From IMG/VR virus record IMGVR_UViG_3300028840_002630, positions 1-37,503 of that record: a DNA stretch of 37,503 nucleotides. One strand, 5' to 3'. The notes below the pieces were generated by a model, which ran no database searches, was not told the DNA's origin, and was given only the letters and a program-made list of their open reading frames with translations. Both the position numbers and the translations under genes were made by a program. Origin of the DNA: a virus. Below, piece after piece: positions 1 to 7,325 of this stretch (the stretch's first letter is position 1; each line of letters starts with the position of its first letter).

Positions 1-44
1 GCGGGACGAACCGGCGATCGCCCTCGGGGCCGATCGGGTTCATG
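1..44. repeat. Terminal overlap, left copy
   Basis: The first 44 bases are identical to bases 37460-37503. The portal reading frame continues correctly when the copies are merged, so this is best read as an assembly overlap of a circular (or circularly permuted) genome of about 37,459 bp. A true short terminal repeat is the alternative. Confidence 0.9.
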
Positions 45-1216
45 TTCTCCTTCGCGCGGATCTCGTTGATCGTGTACACCCCCATGCCGTTGTGGTTGCG
101 ATAGACCTCGGAGCGGGTCTTCGGATCGGCCTGCAGGAAGGCGTCGAGCGTGAACTCGCAGAAGTATTCGCTCGAATCGAGGAGCTGCGCGTTGGCAGCG
201 CCGCACCAGCGGCAGAGCCACGAACTCATCGTGAATCGGATGAACTGCCGGCCCAGCTCGGTGATATTGGAAAACGTGCCGCGCGTGAGGTCCTGCAGCA
301 GACTTGGCGGGATGCGGTAGATCCGCGCGATGTCCTCGATGTTGAATCGCCGCGTCTGGATCATCTGCACGTCTTGCGGCTTCATCATCGAGGAGGCGAA
401 CTTCATTCCCTCCTCGAGCAACAGCACGCGATGACGGCCGCCGTGGGCGGCTCGCTTCTTCATCGCGGTGTTCCATCGCTCTTGCGCCTTTTCGCCCAGC
501 GTGCCGGGATGCTCCAGAAACCCCGAGGGAGTGGGCGAGTTGGTGGTCGCTTCGGCGGCGAACCGGTCGGCCCCCATCGCGCGGCCGATCGCCTCCTTCT
601 GCAAGGAGATCGGCGAGTAGCCGACAATGCCGTCGTAGCCGAGGCCCGCGATATGAAACATGTCGCGACGCCTGAGCGTCTTCTGGCCGCCGCGGGGCTG
701 GTCGACCTCGTAGACGAGCTGCCCGGTGTCGAGTCGTTTCGGGCGGACGCGATGCGGCTTGATCGGCCAGAGCGCGTGGATCTTACCGCTGCGCGTCCGC
801 TGGATCTCGGCGTAAGCGTTGCCCCAGGTCGCCAGGTGGGCCTGCAGCGTCTCGCGGAAGTTGTACGCCGCCATCTCCCCATTGGGCACGTCGTGCAGCA
901 CGCGGTAGAGCGGATGATCGATCGCCTCTTCTTTCCCTCGGTCCGGCAGCCGGCGGTAGACCTTCCACGGCAGGAACGCCACCGTCTCGGCCAACACGCG
1001 GACCGCGGCGAACACGGCCGCACACGTCAGCGCCGTCTGCTCGTCGACCATCTCGCCGGCGGCCGTCTCGCGGCCCAGGCCCAGCAGATCGAGCAGGGCC
1101 GGATCGCCCGGATGTTTTGAATCGGTGGCTAGCGCTCGCTGCTCGGAGGCCGTAGCGGCCGGCGTGGCCAGGCAATCGATCGAACCGCAGCCGGCGAGTA
1201 GGTCGGTTTCATACAT
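1..1216 (-). CDS. Phage portal protein, N-terminal part (gene continues at 37459)
   Basis: This is the 5' part of the portal gene. It starts at ATG 1214-1216, overlapping the TerL stop as TGATG, which implies translational coupling. The product begins MYETDLLAGC and has typical HK97-family portal stretches: a helix with VRVLAETVAFLPW, the segment WGNAYAEI, the GYSPIS segment and a RIYRIPPSLL motif near residue 300. Merging the terminal overlap gives a continuous frame of about 669 codons ending at 36666. The portal forms the dodecameric ring through which TerL pumps DNA. The gene is listed in two pieces only because the window is linear. The family call is firm from motifs and position between TerL and the prohead protease. 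Confidence 0.9.
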   Translation of the reverse strand, partial: MYETDLLAGCGSIDCLATPAATASEQRALATDSKHPGDPALLDLLGLGRETAAGEMVDEQTALTCAAVFAAVRVLAETVAFLPWKVYRRLPDRGKEEAIDHPLYRVLHDVPNGEMAAYNFRETLQAHLATWGNAYAEIQRTRSGKIHALWPIKPHRVRPKRLDTGQLVYEVDQPRGGQKTLRRRDMFHIAGLGYDGIVGYSPISLQKEAIGRAMGADRFAAEATTNSPTPSGFLEHPGTLGEKAQERWNTAMKKRAAHGGRHRVLLLEEGMKFASSMMKPQDVQMIQTRRFNIEDIARIYRIPPSLLQDLTRGTFSNITELGRQFIRFTMSSWLCRWCGAANAQLLDSSEYFCEFTLDAFLQADPKTRSEVYRNHNGMGVYTINEIRAKENMNPIGPEGDRRFVP

Positions 1217-2916
1217 CAGAATTCAAGCTCCAAAGGGTCGCGCCGGTCGTACACCGATTGGCCGTCGTCGCCGTCGAGCCAGCCGGCCAGGCCCATGATC
1301 GCGGCCACGATCCCGTCGATCTTCTTGGGGTCCTTGTGTTCCGGCTTCACCGGCCGAATGTTTCCGCTCGGATCCGTTCGCACGGCGACGTTGCCGGCGT
1401 TCCACGTGGCGACCGGGTGGTTGCCGTGCTGAATCTCGCCGGCGATCAGCAGCCGCTCGAACTCCTGGCTCGGCTCGTTGAAGTTGCGGATCGTCTGGCC
1501 GAACTCGACCATCGGGATCCCGTAGCCGTCGAGGTTGGTCGCCGTCTGCGTCAGGTTCCACGGATCGAAGGCCACTTGCTTGACCAGGTACCGCTCAGCA
1601 TCCTCCTGGATCCGCTGCTCGATGTAGCGGTAATCGGTCACGTTGCCGGGGGTCAGCTCGACGAACCCGCGTTCCGCCCAGTGGCGATAGGGCACGCGGT
1701 CCTTCTCCTCGCGCTCGGCGGCCGTATCTTCGGGGATCCAGAACCGCCACAGCAGCTTATAGATCTCCTCGATCTTGAAGACCCAGCAGAGCGCCGTCAG
1801 GTCGAGCTTCGTCGCCGCGTCGAGCCCGCCGCAGCAAACCGCCTTGTGCAGCTCGCGGCGGACAATCACGCCGCGGCACCGGTCCCAGGTATCCATGTCG
1901 AGCCAGCGGACGGCCTGCTCGACCCACTGATTGAGCAGCTTCTGCCGGACGGTGTTCTGATAGCGCGGCGATTCCTTGGCCTTCTGGACTTGCTCGCGGA
2001 GAAAGTCGATCTTGACCGACACGCCGAGATTCGGATTTGCCTTGCCCCATACGCTTTCGTCGCGCCAGTCGTCGCCTTCGTCGAGCCCGGCGATGAAGAC
2101 GAACCACGCATCGTCGAACGCCGCGGCGTCCGGGTCGACCGCCCCGAGCACGCCGCGACCGTACTCGTGCTTTTCGTAGCAGATGCTCGTCGTGTCGTTG
2201 CCGGCCGTGGTGATCATAATCATCAGCGGCTGGTCTCGCGAGCCGAACGCCGTGTCGAGCACGTCGAGGATCGCGCGGGTCTTGTGGGCGTGGACCTCGT
2301 CGACCAGGGCGGCGTGAGGATTCAGGCCGTCTTCGGTGTCGCCGTCGGCGCCCAGCGGCTCGTATTTCGAGTTGGTTGCCGGGCAGTTGAGATTGTCCTT
2401 CCACGTCTCGACGAGCTGCTTCAGGTCGGGCGACTTGGCGACCATCCGCTTTGCTTCCTCGTGGATGATCCGGGCCTGCTTCAATTTCGTCGCGGCCGTG
2501 TAGATCTCGGCGCCGGGCTCGCCGTCGGCCACCAACAGATAGAGACCCAACGCCGCGGCGAACGTGCTCTTGCCGTTCTTGCGCGCGATCTCGATGTAGG
2601 CCGTTCGGAACCTGCGAGTGCCGTCGGCGCGTTTCCAACCGAAGATGCTCGCGACAATGAAGACCTGCCACGGGCTGAGCACGAACGGCTCGCCCGCGAA
2701 GCCGCGGCCCTTGCTGTGACGCAAGAACTGAAAGAACCCGACCGCCCGCTCGGCCGCCGCCGAGTCGTAGTGCAGCCCGCGATCGGCGCCGCGCTCCAGA
2801 TCGCGCAGGTGTCGCTTGACCGCCAAGCGAACCAGCTTGCCGGTAACGATCTCGCCGTCGAGCACGCCGTCGCAATAGGCCTCGACGATCCGGTCTGTCT
2901 TAGTTGGTGCTACCAA
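1216..2916 (-). CDS. terL: Terminase large subunit (ATPase and nuclease)
   Basis: The 566-residue product is the packaging motor. The ATPase half carries a Walker A-like RKNGKST at about 112-118, Walker B ALVDE at about 203-207 and coupling motif TTAG at about 236-239. The nuclease half has acidic residues in GLDAATKLD (about D366, D372) and a late aspartate in KKIDGIVAA. The length and motif order fit the Terminase_1 (HK97/YmfN-like) family. The start at 2916 overlaps the end of TerS by 17 bases and the stop overlaps the portal start, so TerS, TerL and portal form one coupled block. It would cut concatemeric DNA and drive it through the portal into the prohead. Confidence 0.96.
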   Translation of the reverse strand: MVAPTKTDRIVEAYCDGVLDGEIVTGKLVRLAVKRHLRDLERGADRGLHYDSAAAERAVGFFQFLRHSKGRGFAGEPFVLSPWQVFIVASIFGWKRADGTRRFRTAYIEIARKNGKSTFAAALGLYLLVADGEPGAEIYTAATKLKQARIIHEEAKRMVAKSPDLKQLVETWKDNLNCPATNSKYEPLGADGDTEDGLNPHAALVDEVHAHKTRAILDVLDTAFGSRDQPLMIMITTAGNDTTSICYEKHEYGRGVLGAVDPDAAAFDDAWFVFIAGLDEGDDWRDESVWGKANPNLGVSVKIDFLREQVQKAKESPRYQNTVRQKLLNQWVEQAVRWLDMDTWDRCRGVIVRRELHKAVCCGGLDAATKLDLTALCWVFKIEEIYKLLWRFWIPEDTAAEREEKDRVPYRHWAERGFVELTPGNVTDYRYIEQRIQEDAERYLVKQVAFDPWNLTQTATNLDGYGIPMVEFGQTIRNFNEPSQEFERLLIAGEIQHGNHPVATWNAGNVAVRTDPSGNIRPVKPEHKDPKKIDGIVAAIMGLAGWLDGDDGQSVYDRRDPLELEF

Positions 2917-3373
2917 TGCCGAGGAAATCCAATAGGGAATTGCTCTTGCCCGTCTCGCCGGTCGGCTTCACCCGCGACCTGGCCGACGGCGTCATGCCCA
3001 GCTCCGCCGCGAACGCCTGCATCTGCTTCATCGCCGTGGCCATCAGGTTGACGTAGGGCGATTGATAGACCGCGCCCTTCTCGCTGATCGCGACGGTGCC
3101 GTGCTCCTGCACATCACGGCTCGCCTGCACGTAGAGGCTCCACGCCTCGCAGTAACCGGTGAGTACGGCCCGGTCGAGTTCGGTGACGATCTTCAACTCG
3201 ACCAGCTTCTTGCAGACGCGTCGCCACTCCTTCTTTGCCTCCTTGTCGAGGTGCGACGGGCACGGCGGCGCCTTGGCCTCGACCTTCACCCCGTCGCTCG
3301 CCGCCCGCCGGCCAGGGTTCCCGCGACGGCTCTTGACCGCATCCGGCAGCGGCTTTCTTCCACGTGTGGCCAT
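2900..3373 (-). CDS. terS: Terminase small subunit, P27-like
   Basis: The product (about 157 residues from MATRGRKPLP) fits the P27/Terminase_4 family of small terminase subunits: a basic N-terminus with GRKPLP and a RRGNPG-like stretch, then helices containing AKKEWRRV and LDRAVLTGYCEAW, and a C-terminal LDFLGIGS. I chose ATG 3373 because GAGGAG lies 5-6 bases upstream; an upstream start at 3385 has no comparable site. TerS recognises the packaging site and loads TerL. It overlaps TerL by 17 bases. The neighbouring HNH gene is a usual partner in cos-type HK97-like phages. Confidence 0.92.
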   Translation of the reverse strand: MATRGRKPLPDAVKSRRGNPGRRAASDGVKVEAKAPPCPSHLDKEAKKEWRRVCKKLVELKIVTELDRAVLTGYCEAWSLYVQASRDVQEHGTVAISEKGAVYQSPYVNLMATAMKQMQAFAAELGMTPSARSRVKPTGETGKSNSLLDFLGIGSTN

Positions 3374-3515
3374 GTTGCTCCTCATGTTTGAGCCGCCCCC
3401 AATTCGGCCGGCCAGCTCCCGCTACTCTCGGTGACCCGCCCTTCCAATACCCCCCCCCTCCCAATTTCGCGCAAAAAAACAGCCGAGGGCGGGTCGGTCT
3501 ACGCTTGGGTGGGTC

Positions 3516-3761
3516 TCAGGGATTTCCCCCCCCCTCCCCCGTGGTCTTGGGTGAGAGGTCCGGTCGGGCGACGCTGAGCGTTGTTCCGTCGCTCAGGAAG
3601 ATGACGTCGTGGCCCGGGAAGACCTCGCATAGCTTCTCGCCTAGCTGGGCGTGGCTCGCGGCAGAGAGCCTCTGAGGCACCGTCACGATGATGACGTCGC
3701 CCAGCTCGAGCTGCAGCTTGGCAATCTCGCCTTCAGCCAGATTGACGCGTTCGTTCTCCAC
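3516..3761 (-). CDS. Small hypothetical protein beside the terminase genes
   Basis: An 81-residue frame starts at GTG 3759-3761 with a strong GGAGG six bases upstream. It reads VENERVNLAEGE, then alternates hydrophobic strands (LGDVIIVTVP, HDVIFLSDGT) and ends in a disordered Gly/Pro tail. I do not recognise a characterised family. It resembles the short uncharacterised proteins often found between HNH and TerS genes of siphoviruses. It overlaps the preceding small gene by 29 bases. Longer versions starting at 4007 run into low-complexity shadow sequence and were not used. Confidence 0.65.
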   Translation of the reverse strand: MENERVNLAEGEIAKLQLELGDVIIVTVPQRLSAASHAQLGEKLCEVFPGHDVIFLSDGTTLSVARPDLSPKTTGEGGGNP

Positions 3762-3870
3762 GTTTCGCCTCCGATTTCCTGCGTAACAGCTCGCCGAGCA
3801 GGTAGCGTAGAGTGCCTTGCTTGGCGGTTGGTGGTTTGGACTGGTCCGGCTTGGTGCTCGGCTCAGCCAT
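3733..3870 (-). CDS. Small basic protein (45 aa)
   Basis: A 45-codon frame begins at ATG 3868-3870, overlapping the HNH stop so that the start lies just before the upstream TGA. It reads MAEPSTKPDQ, then a basic helix LRYLLGELLRRK. It overlaps the start of the next gene by 29 bases. The coupling with its neighbours is the main support. No domain is recognised, and it could be a spurious reading of a dense region. Confidence 0.45.
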   Translation of the reverse strand: MAEPSTKPDQSKPPTAKQGTLRYLLGELLRRKSEAKRGERTRQSG

Positions 3871-4213
3871 ACTCTCGGCTCTCCTCGACCGTTCGTTGGC
3901 TGTGATGGCTGTGACACATCGACAGCAGCTCGTCGAGCGACACGAGCACGCGCCCGGTCACTCGCACGGGCACACGGTGATGCACGTCGACGGCCGGCTG
4001 GTCGCACCCGTCGATCTCACAGATCGGATCGCGTGCGAGCTTGGCCGCTCGCAGCCTCCGCCACGCCCGGCCGTAACCTCGTTTGGCGGCGCTCGGCCTG
4101 GCCTCGTCGGCGCCACGCCGGCCGCGTCGTTGTTCGCACGTCGCGCAGTAGACGCGGTGGGTCGTGCCGTTGCATGCTGGCGTCCGGCAGACTCGCGGCA
4201 TTCGTCTCGGCAT
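3863..4213 (-). CDS. HNH endonuclease
   Basis: The 116-residue product from MPRRMPRVCR has two N-terminal CxxC-type cysteine pairs (CRTPAC, YCATC), an arginine-rich middle with GYGRAWRR, and a C-terminal HNH region: CEIDGCDQPAVDVHHR followed by LLSMCHSHHS. This matches the small HNH nucleases next to terminase genes in HK97-like cos phages, where the nuclease works with TerL in packaging and cohesive-end cutting. The ATG at 4213 overlaps the stop of the upstream gene (TAATG). That placement supports this start rather than the longer frame beginning at 4372. Confidence 0.88.
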   Translation of the reverse strand: MPRRMPRVCRTPACNGTTHRVYCATCEQRRGRRGADEARPSAAKRGYGRAWRRLRAAKLARDPICEIDGCDQPAVDVHHRVPVRVTGRVLVSLDELLSMCHSHHSQRTVEESREYG

Positions 4214-4611
4214 TACTCCACCTGCAGCTTGAACCGCACGACGATCACCTGGCCGCTGGTGGGCGTGAGTCGATACTCGACCAGGCACCGCCGGCCGGCC
4301 GTCTCGAACGCCTCGTTGCTGCTGACATCGATCGTGTGGCGGAAGTTGTACCCGGTCGAGTCGACGGTCCATCGGGCATCGGTCTGCAGGGCGTCGTAGA
4401 TCACGTCGGCCACGGCGAGCGACTCGCCGTCGTGCCCGGTCACCACGGTCCGGCTGCTCGGCACGGAATCGTCGAGCAGGAAGACCGAGTACTCGATCGA
4501 CGCGATGTCGGCCTGCACGATCGCCGCGGCGTCGGCGCCGACGAGGCGAGCCATCAGCGTGGCCGTGCCCTGCTGGAACACGCTCCCGAATGTATCACTC
4601 GCTCCGCCCAT
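4213..4611 (-). CDS. Hypothetical structural-region protein (132 aa)
   Basis: The product starts MGGASDTFGS and is rich in short beta-type segments (SIEYSVFLL, QVIVVRFKLQVE). It lacks membrane segments and cysteines. It sits between a tail-fibre gene and the HNH/terminase block and overlaps both neighbours by a few bases. The beta-rich make-up and position fit a minor virion or adaptor protein. I do not recognise the family. Confidence 0.7.
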   Translation of the reverse strand: MGGASDTFGSVFQQGTATLMARLVGADAAAIVQADIASIEYSVFLLDDSVPSSRTVVTGHDGESLAVADVIYDALQTDARWTVDSTGYNFRHTIDVSSNEAFETAGRRCLVEYRLTPTSGQVIVVRFKLQVE

Positions 4612-4768
4612 CCGCTTGTCCTGCTACGCTTCCCGCGCGGTGTGTCTCGCCGGCCGTACTGCCGGCCCGATACGTGTCTGCTTCGCCGACGTGATACGGG
4701 CCGCCGACGGCCGGCCGCCGGTCGATGTCAGCCAAAGGATATTCCGACAGGGCACCCAGGCCTAGCAT
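4595..4768 (-). CDS. Small hypothetical protein (57 aa)
   Basis: A 57-codon frame starts at ATG 4766-4768, 16 bases after the end of the tail-fibre gene, and overlaps the next gene by 17 bases. It begins MLGLGALSEYPLADID and becomes Gly/Ala/Thr rich. The start LGLGALSEYPLA looks like the short proteins seen beside phage tail genes. Support is position and tight overlap; no function is assigned. Confidence 0.5.
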   Translation of the reverse strand: MLGLGALSEYPLADIDRRPAVGGPYHVGEADTYRAGSTAGETHRAGSVAGQADGRSE

Positions 4769-4783
4769 GATCGTCCCATCTAT

Positions 4784-6844
4784 CTAGGAGCTGCAGAACA
4801 TCCGCACGAACTCGCGGTACGCCGCATCGGCTATCTGGTAATAACCCTCAGTGGCAGGGTGCACGCCGTTCGTGCACCTGCTTTCGGTCGCGGAGTTCCT
4901 GGCGTTCACCGGCACGTCAGACAAAGACACGTTGTGCTCGACATCGAACTGCGAAGCCACGTGAACGAACCGACCGATCGACGGCCAAGTGTCGCTGACG
5001 TAAGTATCCAGCGATTGGTTCAGGCCGTTCACCGCTCGCATCGTCCGCAGCCACTTGCCGCGATCACTGTTGGATCCATAGTTGTAGCTCGATCCCTCTG
5101 CATTGGGCGTGTTGAGCCCGAACAACGCAATGTGCTCGATGCCCGGAAACACCGCAATGAATTCATCAATGAACGCGTCCAACTCCGTGATGTAGCTGTC
5201 CCACGTTGCCTCCAGGTGCCCGTCGTCGATGTAGGAGTTGATCGTATTCCACCCGAGGAAGATGCACAGGCTATGCAACTCGGTGTAGCTATGCCGAGTC
5301 GCCCAGGCGCTGATCGAGTAGTCGCCGGTCGTGAAGTCGCAGAACGGAGACTCGATCGCAGCAGTCGAGGACGCGTAGTCGATGTCGTCTTCGTTATTAC
5401 CGCCCGAGACGTAGGTTAGCGTGCCTGACGCTGGCAGTGCGGTGGTGTGATTATAGCGATACAACAACACCTGCGCGGCGTCGTAGTCCATTACGATCCA
5501 CTGGTTGCTGTTGTCGTCCGCGTACACTGAGCCCACATCGCGGCCGTCCTTTTCGTGCAGTGCCGTCAGTGACACATCGTCGAAGTAGGCAGTCGTACCG
5601 TCGACGGCTTCACAAGTGAGCATCAGATAGAGGTACACGCAGCCGGCGGGCGTTGTGAAGTCGTGGATCACCTTCGTCCAATCGGTCCCCGTAACTCCGG
5701 TGCTCGTTGGGCTCGTGATATAGGCGCCGTTGGTGACATCGTAGATCCGATATCGCCCGCAATTGGCACCGTCGCCTCGGGTCCAGAGCGTAAGCCGATA
5801 GTCAGTCTCGGCGGTAACCGTGATGTACTGCCGAAGGCGTGGATAGTATTCCGCATCGGCATCACTGTAGATCAGTTGCGCCGACGTGCTTCCGCCATGG
5901 ACAATCGTGGTCTCCGCGGCTATTTGGCCTCCTGTCCCAAGGGACTCGTCCCACGTGCCGAACGGCGAACCGTCGGTGGCCTCAAAGTCGCCGTTGACCA
6001 TCAGCTCGGCACCCGATACATCTACGATCCGGGCCGTCTTCGACGAACCAGCGCCTCGGTAACGATCGACGTTCCAGCCAGAGAAGCCGATGAACTTCTG
6101 TGCTGCGTAGCTAGCCATCGACTGATTGCCGATGAACGTGATGTTGCCATAGTTGAGCCCGGCAGGCGTCCCGCCACTCTCGGCCAGGCGCCGATAGAAC
6201 TCTTGCGGCCAGATGCCGCCGGCAGTCAGCGAGTCTCCGATACACAGGACATTCTTGTTGCTGGCGGGCGCCCCGGTATGGTCGACGATGTCCAGGGTGG
6301 TCGCGCCCTGAGAGATCGAGTCGCCGGTCAAGCCGACCAGGTCGATCGTGAACGACTCCGTCCCCACGTCCCCGGACTCTGGCGTGTAGGAAAAGTATCT
6401 GGCGTAGTCGACGCCTTGCGCGCAGCTCACTTCACGCTGGTAGATGTAAGGATCAATGGCCTCGATAATCCCGCTGTAGAACAACTGCAGCTCGTCATCC
6501 ACCACGGCCGTCAACCTCGACGGCAGGATGACGCGAGGCACCGCCGCGTCTATCACGGTCGCCGGGACCGTGCAAAATATCTCCTTGCTCCCTTCCGCCC
6601 ACGATACGGCACTCCCGCCGTTGCTGCTAGCGACGATCGAATCGCGGGTCAATGCTCCGCTTTCGATCGTGCCGAGGCCGACCTCCCAATCGACGTCGTT
6701 CGTGCAGCAATAGTAGCACGTGTGCCCAACCCCCATGGCGGCGGCAAAGGTCGTGAACCCTGTCCTCGCGCCCGCCAGGCTGTAAGACCCGGTGCCCGTG
6801 GTGATGGTCAGCTCAACGACCCGATCAGCGTACTTCAGCGTCAT
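4784..6844 (-). CDS. Tail fibre with SGNH/GDSL hydrolase and inserted carbohydrate-binding-like domain
   Basis: The 686-residue product has three parts. Residues 1-100 form a beta-rich tail-attachment domain (YADRVVELT, WEVGLGTI, LTRDSIVASSNGG) of a type common at the start of phage fibre proteins. From about 105 a beta domain leads into an SGNH hydrolase: the catalytic serine lies in VLCIGDSLTAG (about 200-210), LGWN near 531 stands where the block III GxN normally is, and NGVHPATEGY near 663 supplies the catalytic histidine. Block V usually has Asp before His; here Asn occupies the nearby position. Between them, about 278-430, is a CBM4/9-like insertion (LMVNGDFEA, YRLTLWTRG, AYFDDVSL). The likely role is deacetylating or de-esterifying the host surface glycan during adsorption. 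Base composition is more AT-rich than its neighbours, which suggests exchange. Confidence 0.85.
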   Translation of the reverse strand: MTLKYADRVVELTITTGTGSYSLAGARTGFTTFAAAMGVGHTCYYCCTNDVDWEVGLGTIESGALTRDSIVASSNGGSAVSWAEGSKEIFCTVPATVIDAAVPRVILPSRLTAVVDDELQLFYSGIIEAIDPYIYQREVSCAQGVDYARYFSYTPESGDVGTESFTIDLVGLTGDSISQGATTLDIVDHTGAPASNKNVLCIGDSLTAGGIWPQEFYRRLAESGGTPAGLNYGNITFIGNQSMASYAAQKFIGFSGWNVDRYRGAGSSKTARIVDVSGAELMVNGDFEATDGSPFGTWDESLGTGGQIAAETTIVHGGSTSAQLIYSDADAEYYPRLRQYITVTAETDYRLTLWTRGDGANCGRYRIYDVTNGAYITSPTSTGVTGTDWTKVIHDFTTPAGCVYLYLMLTCEAVDGTTAYFDDVSLTALHEKDGRDVGSVYADDNSNQWIVMDYDAAQVLLYRYNHTTALPASGTLTYVSGGNNEDDIDYASSTAAIESPFCDFTTGDYSISAWATRHSYTELHSLCIFLGWNTINSYIDDGHLEATWDSYITELDAFIDEFIAVFPGIEHIALFGLNTPNAEGSSYNYGSNSDRGKWLRTMRAVNGLNQSLDTYVSDTWPSIGRFVHVASQFDVEHNVSLSDVPVNARNSATESRCTNGVHPATEGYYQIADAAYREFVRMFCSS

Positions 6845-6860
6845 GCAACGCTCCCTTGGT

Positions 6861-7151
6861 TCACCAACCGACCATCGACTTGACCCAACTGCACAGCAGC
6901 CCGAAGACGCCGGTCACCGCGATCGCGGCCAGCTTCCATTGCCGCTTGCGCGTCTTGTCGCGATCGGCCTTGAGGCTCTCGATGTCCTTCTCGGCCACGA
7001 CGACGCGCGTCCGCAGCCCCGGCTTGTCGCCGTTTTCGGGCGTGCCGTCGAGAATCACCTCGTGCTGCTCGACCTTGGTGGCGATCGTTTGCACCGCGGC
7101 GTGCGTCTCGGCCGATTGTCGCAGCAGGCGTTCTTCTTGGTCGGGAGTCAT
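6861..7151 (-). CDS. Coiled-coil protein with C-terminal membrane helix
   Basis: The 96-residue product starts MTPDQEERLLRQ, has a heptad-rich central helix (VVVAEKDIESLKADRD) and one C-terminal membrane segment AAIAVTGVFGLLCSW. This layout is like XhlA-type haemolysin or holin accessory proteins. The start at 7151 is preceded by B-family repeats rather than a good ribosome-binding site; an upstream reading from 7196 is made of repeat sequence only. It follows a 37-residue membrane protein and a membrane-anchored protease, so a role in lysis or envelope interaction is inferred. Confidence 0.7.
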   Translation of the reverse strand: MTPDQEERLLRQSAETHAAVQTIATKVEQHEVILDGTPENGDKPGLRTRVVVAEKDIESLKADRDKTRKRQWKLAAIAVTGVFGLLCSWVKSMVGW

Positions 7152-7154
7152 GGC

Positions 7155-7192
7155 AGTTTGAAGTTTGAAGGGTGAAGTTTGAAGGGTGAAGG
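7155..7192. repeat. B-family heptamer repeat (TTTGAAG/GGTGAAG)
   Basis: Alternating 7-base units TTTGAAG and GGTGAAG fill the gap upstream of the 7151 start and run directly into the palindrome at 7193. The same B repeat plus palindrome arrangement recurs at 11333-11385. Confidence 0.85.
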
Positions 7193-7210
7193 CCATTTCG
7201 CGCGAAATGG
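7193..7210. promoter_or_regulatory. parS-like palindrome, copy 1
   Basis: CCATTTCGCGCGAAATGG is a perfect 18-bp palindrome containing the 14-bp core shared by six sites in the genome. It lies about 42 bases upstream of the 7151 start and just after the stop of the 37-residue membrane gene. Its core resembles chromosomal parS (TTTCACGTGAAA) with two substitutions. Proposed ligand: the ParB-family protein encoded at 14549-16235. Confidence 0.7.
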
Positions 7211-7211
7211 A

Positions 7212-7325
7212 TCAGGCGAGCCCGGAGAGCTTCAGCAGCGATTTGCCGAGCGCCCAAAACAGCCAGCCGAGCGCCCAGAGGACAACCGGCCAGAGCACCT
7301 TCAGCCACTTCAGCACGGCGATCAT
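7212..7325 (-). CDS. Small Trp-rich membrane protein (37 aa)
   Basis: The frame starts at ATG 7323-7325, overlapping the protease stop as ATGA, and encodes 37 residues: MIAVLKWLKVLWPVV, then LWALGWLFWALGK. It is almost all one hydrophobic helix rich in Trp and Leu, flanked by lysines. The tight coupling to a membrane-anchored protease and the following coiled-coil membrane protein suggests an envelope or lysis cassette, perhaps a small holin or antiholin. No family match can be claimed. Confidence 0.65.
   Translation of the reverse strand: MIAVLKWLKVLWPVVLWALGWLFWALGKSLLKLSGLA

Noticed and set aside
1258-3051. Long plus-strand frame of 597 codons
   Set aside because: It is antisense to TerL and TerS, which have clear motifs, and its composition is Arg/Leu/Val-rich as expected of a shadow in high-GC DNA.
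3817-4770. Plus-strand frame of 317 codons across the HNH region
   Set aside because: Very Arg-rich, antisense to the HNH and two coupled small genes with sensible products.
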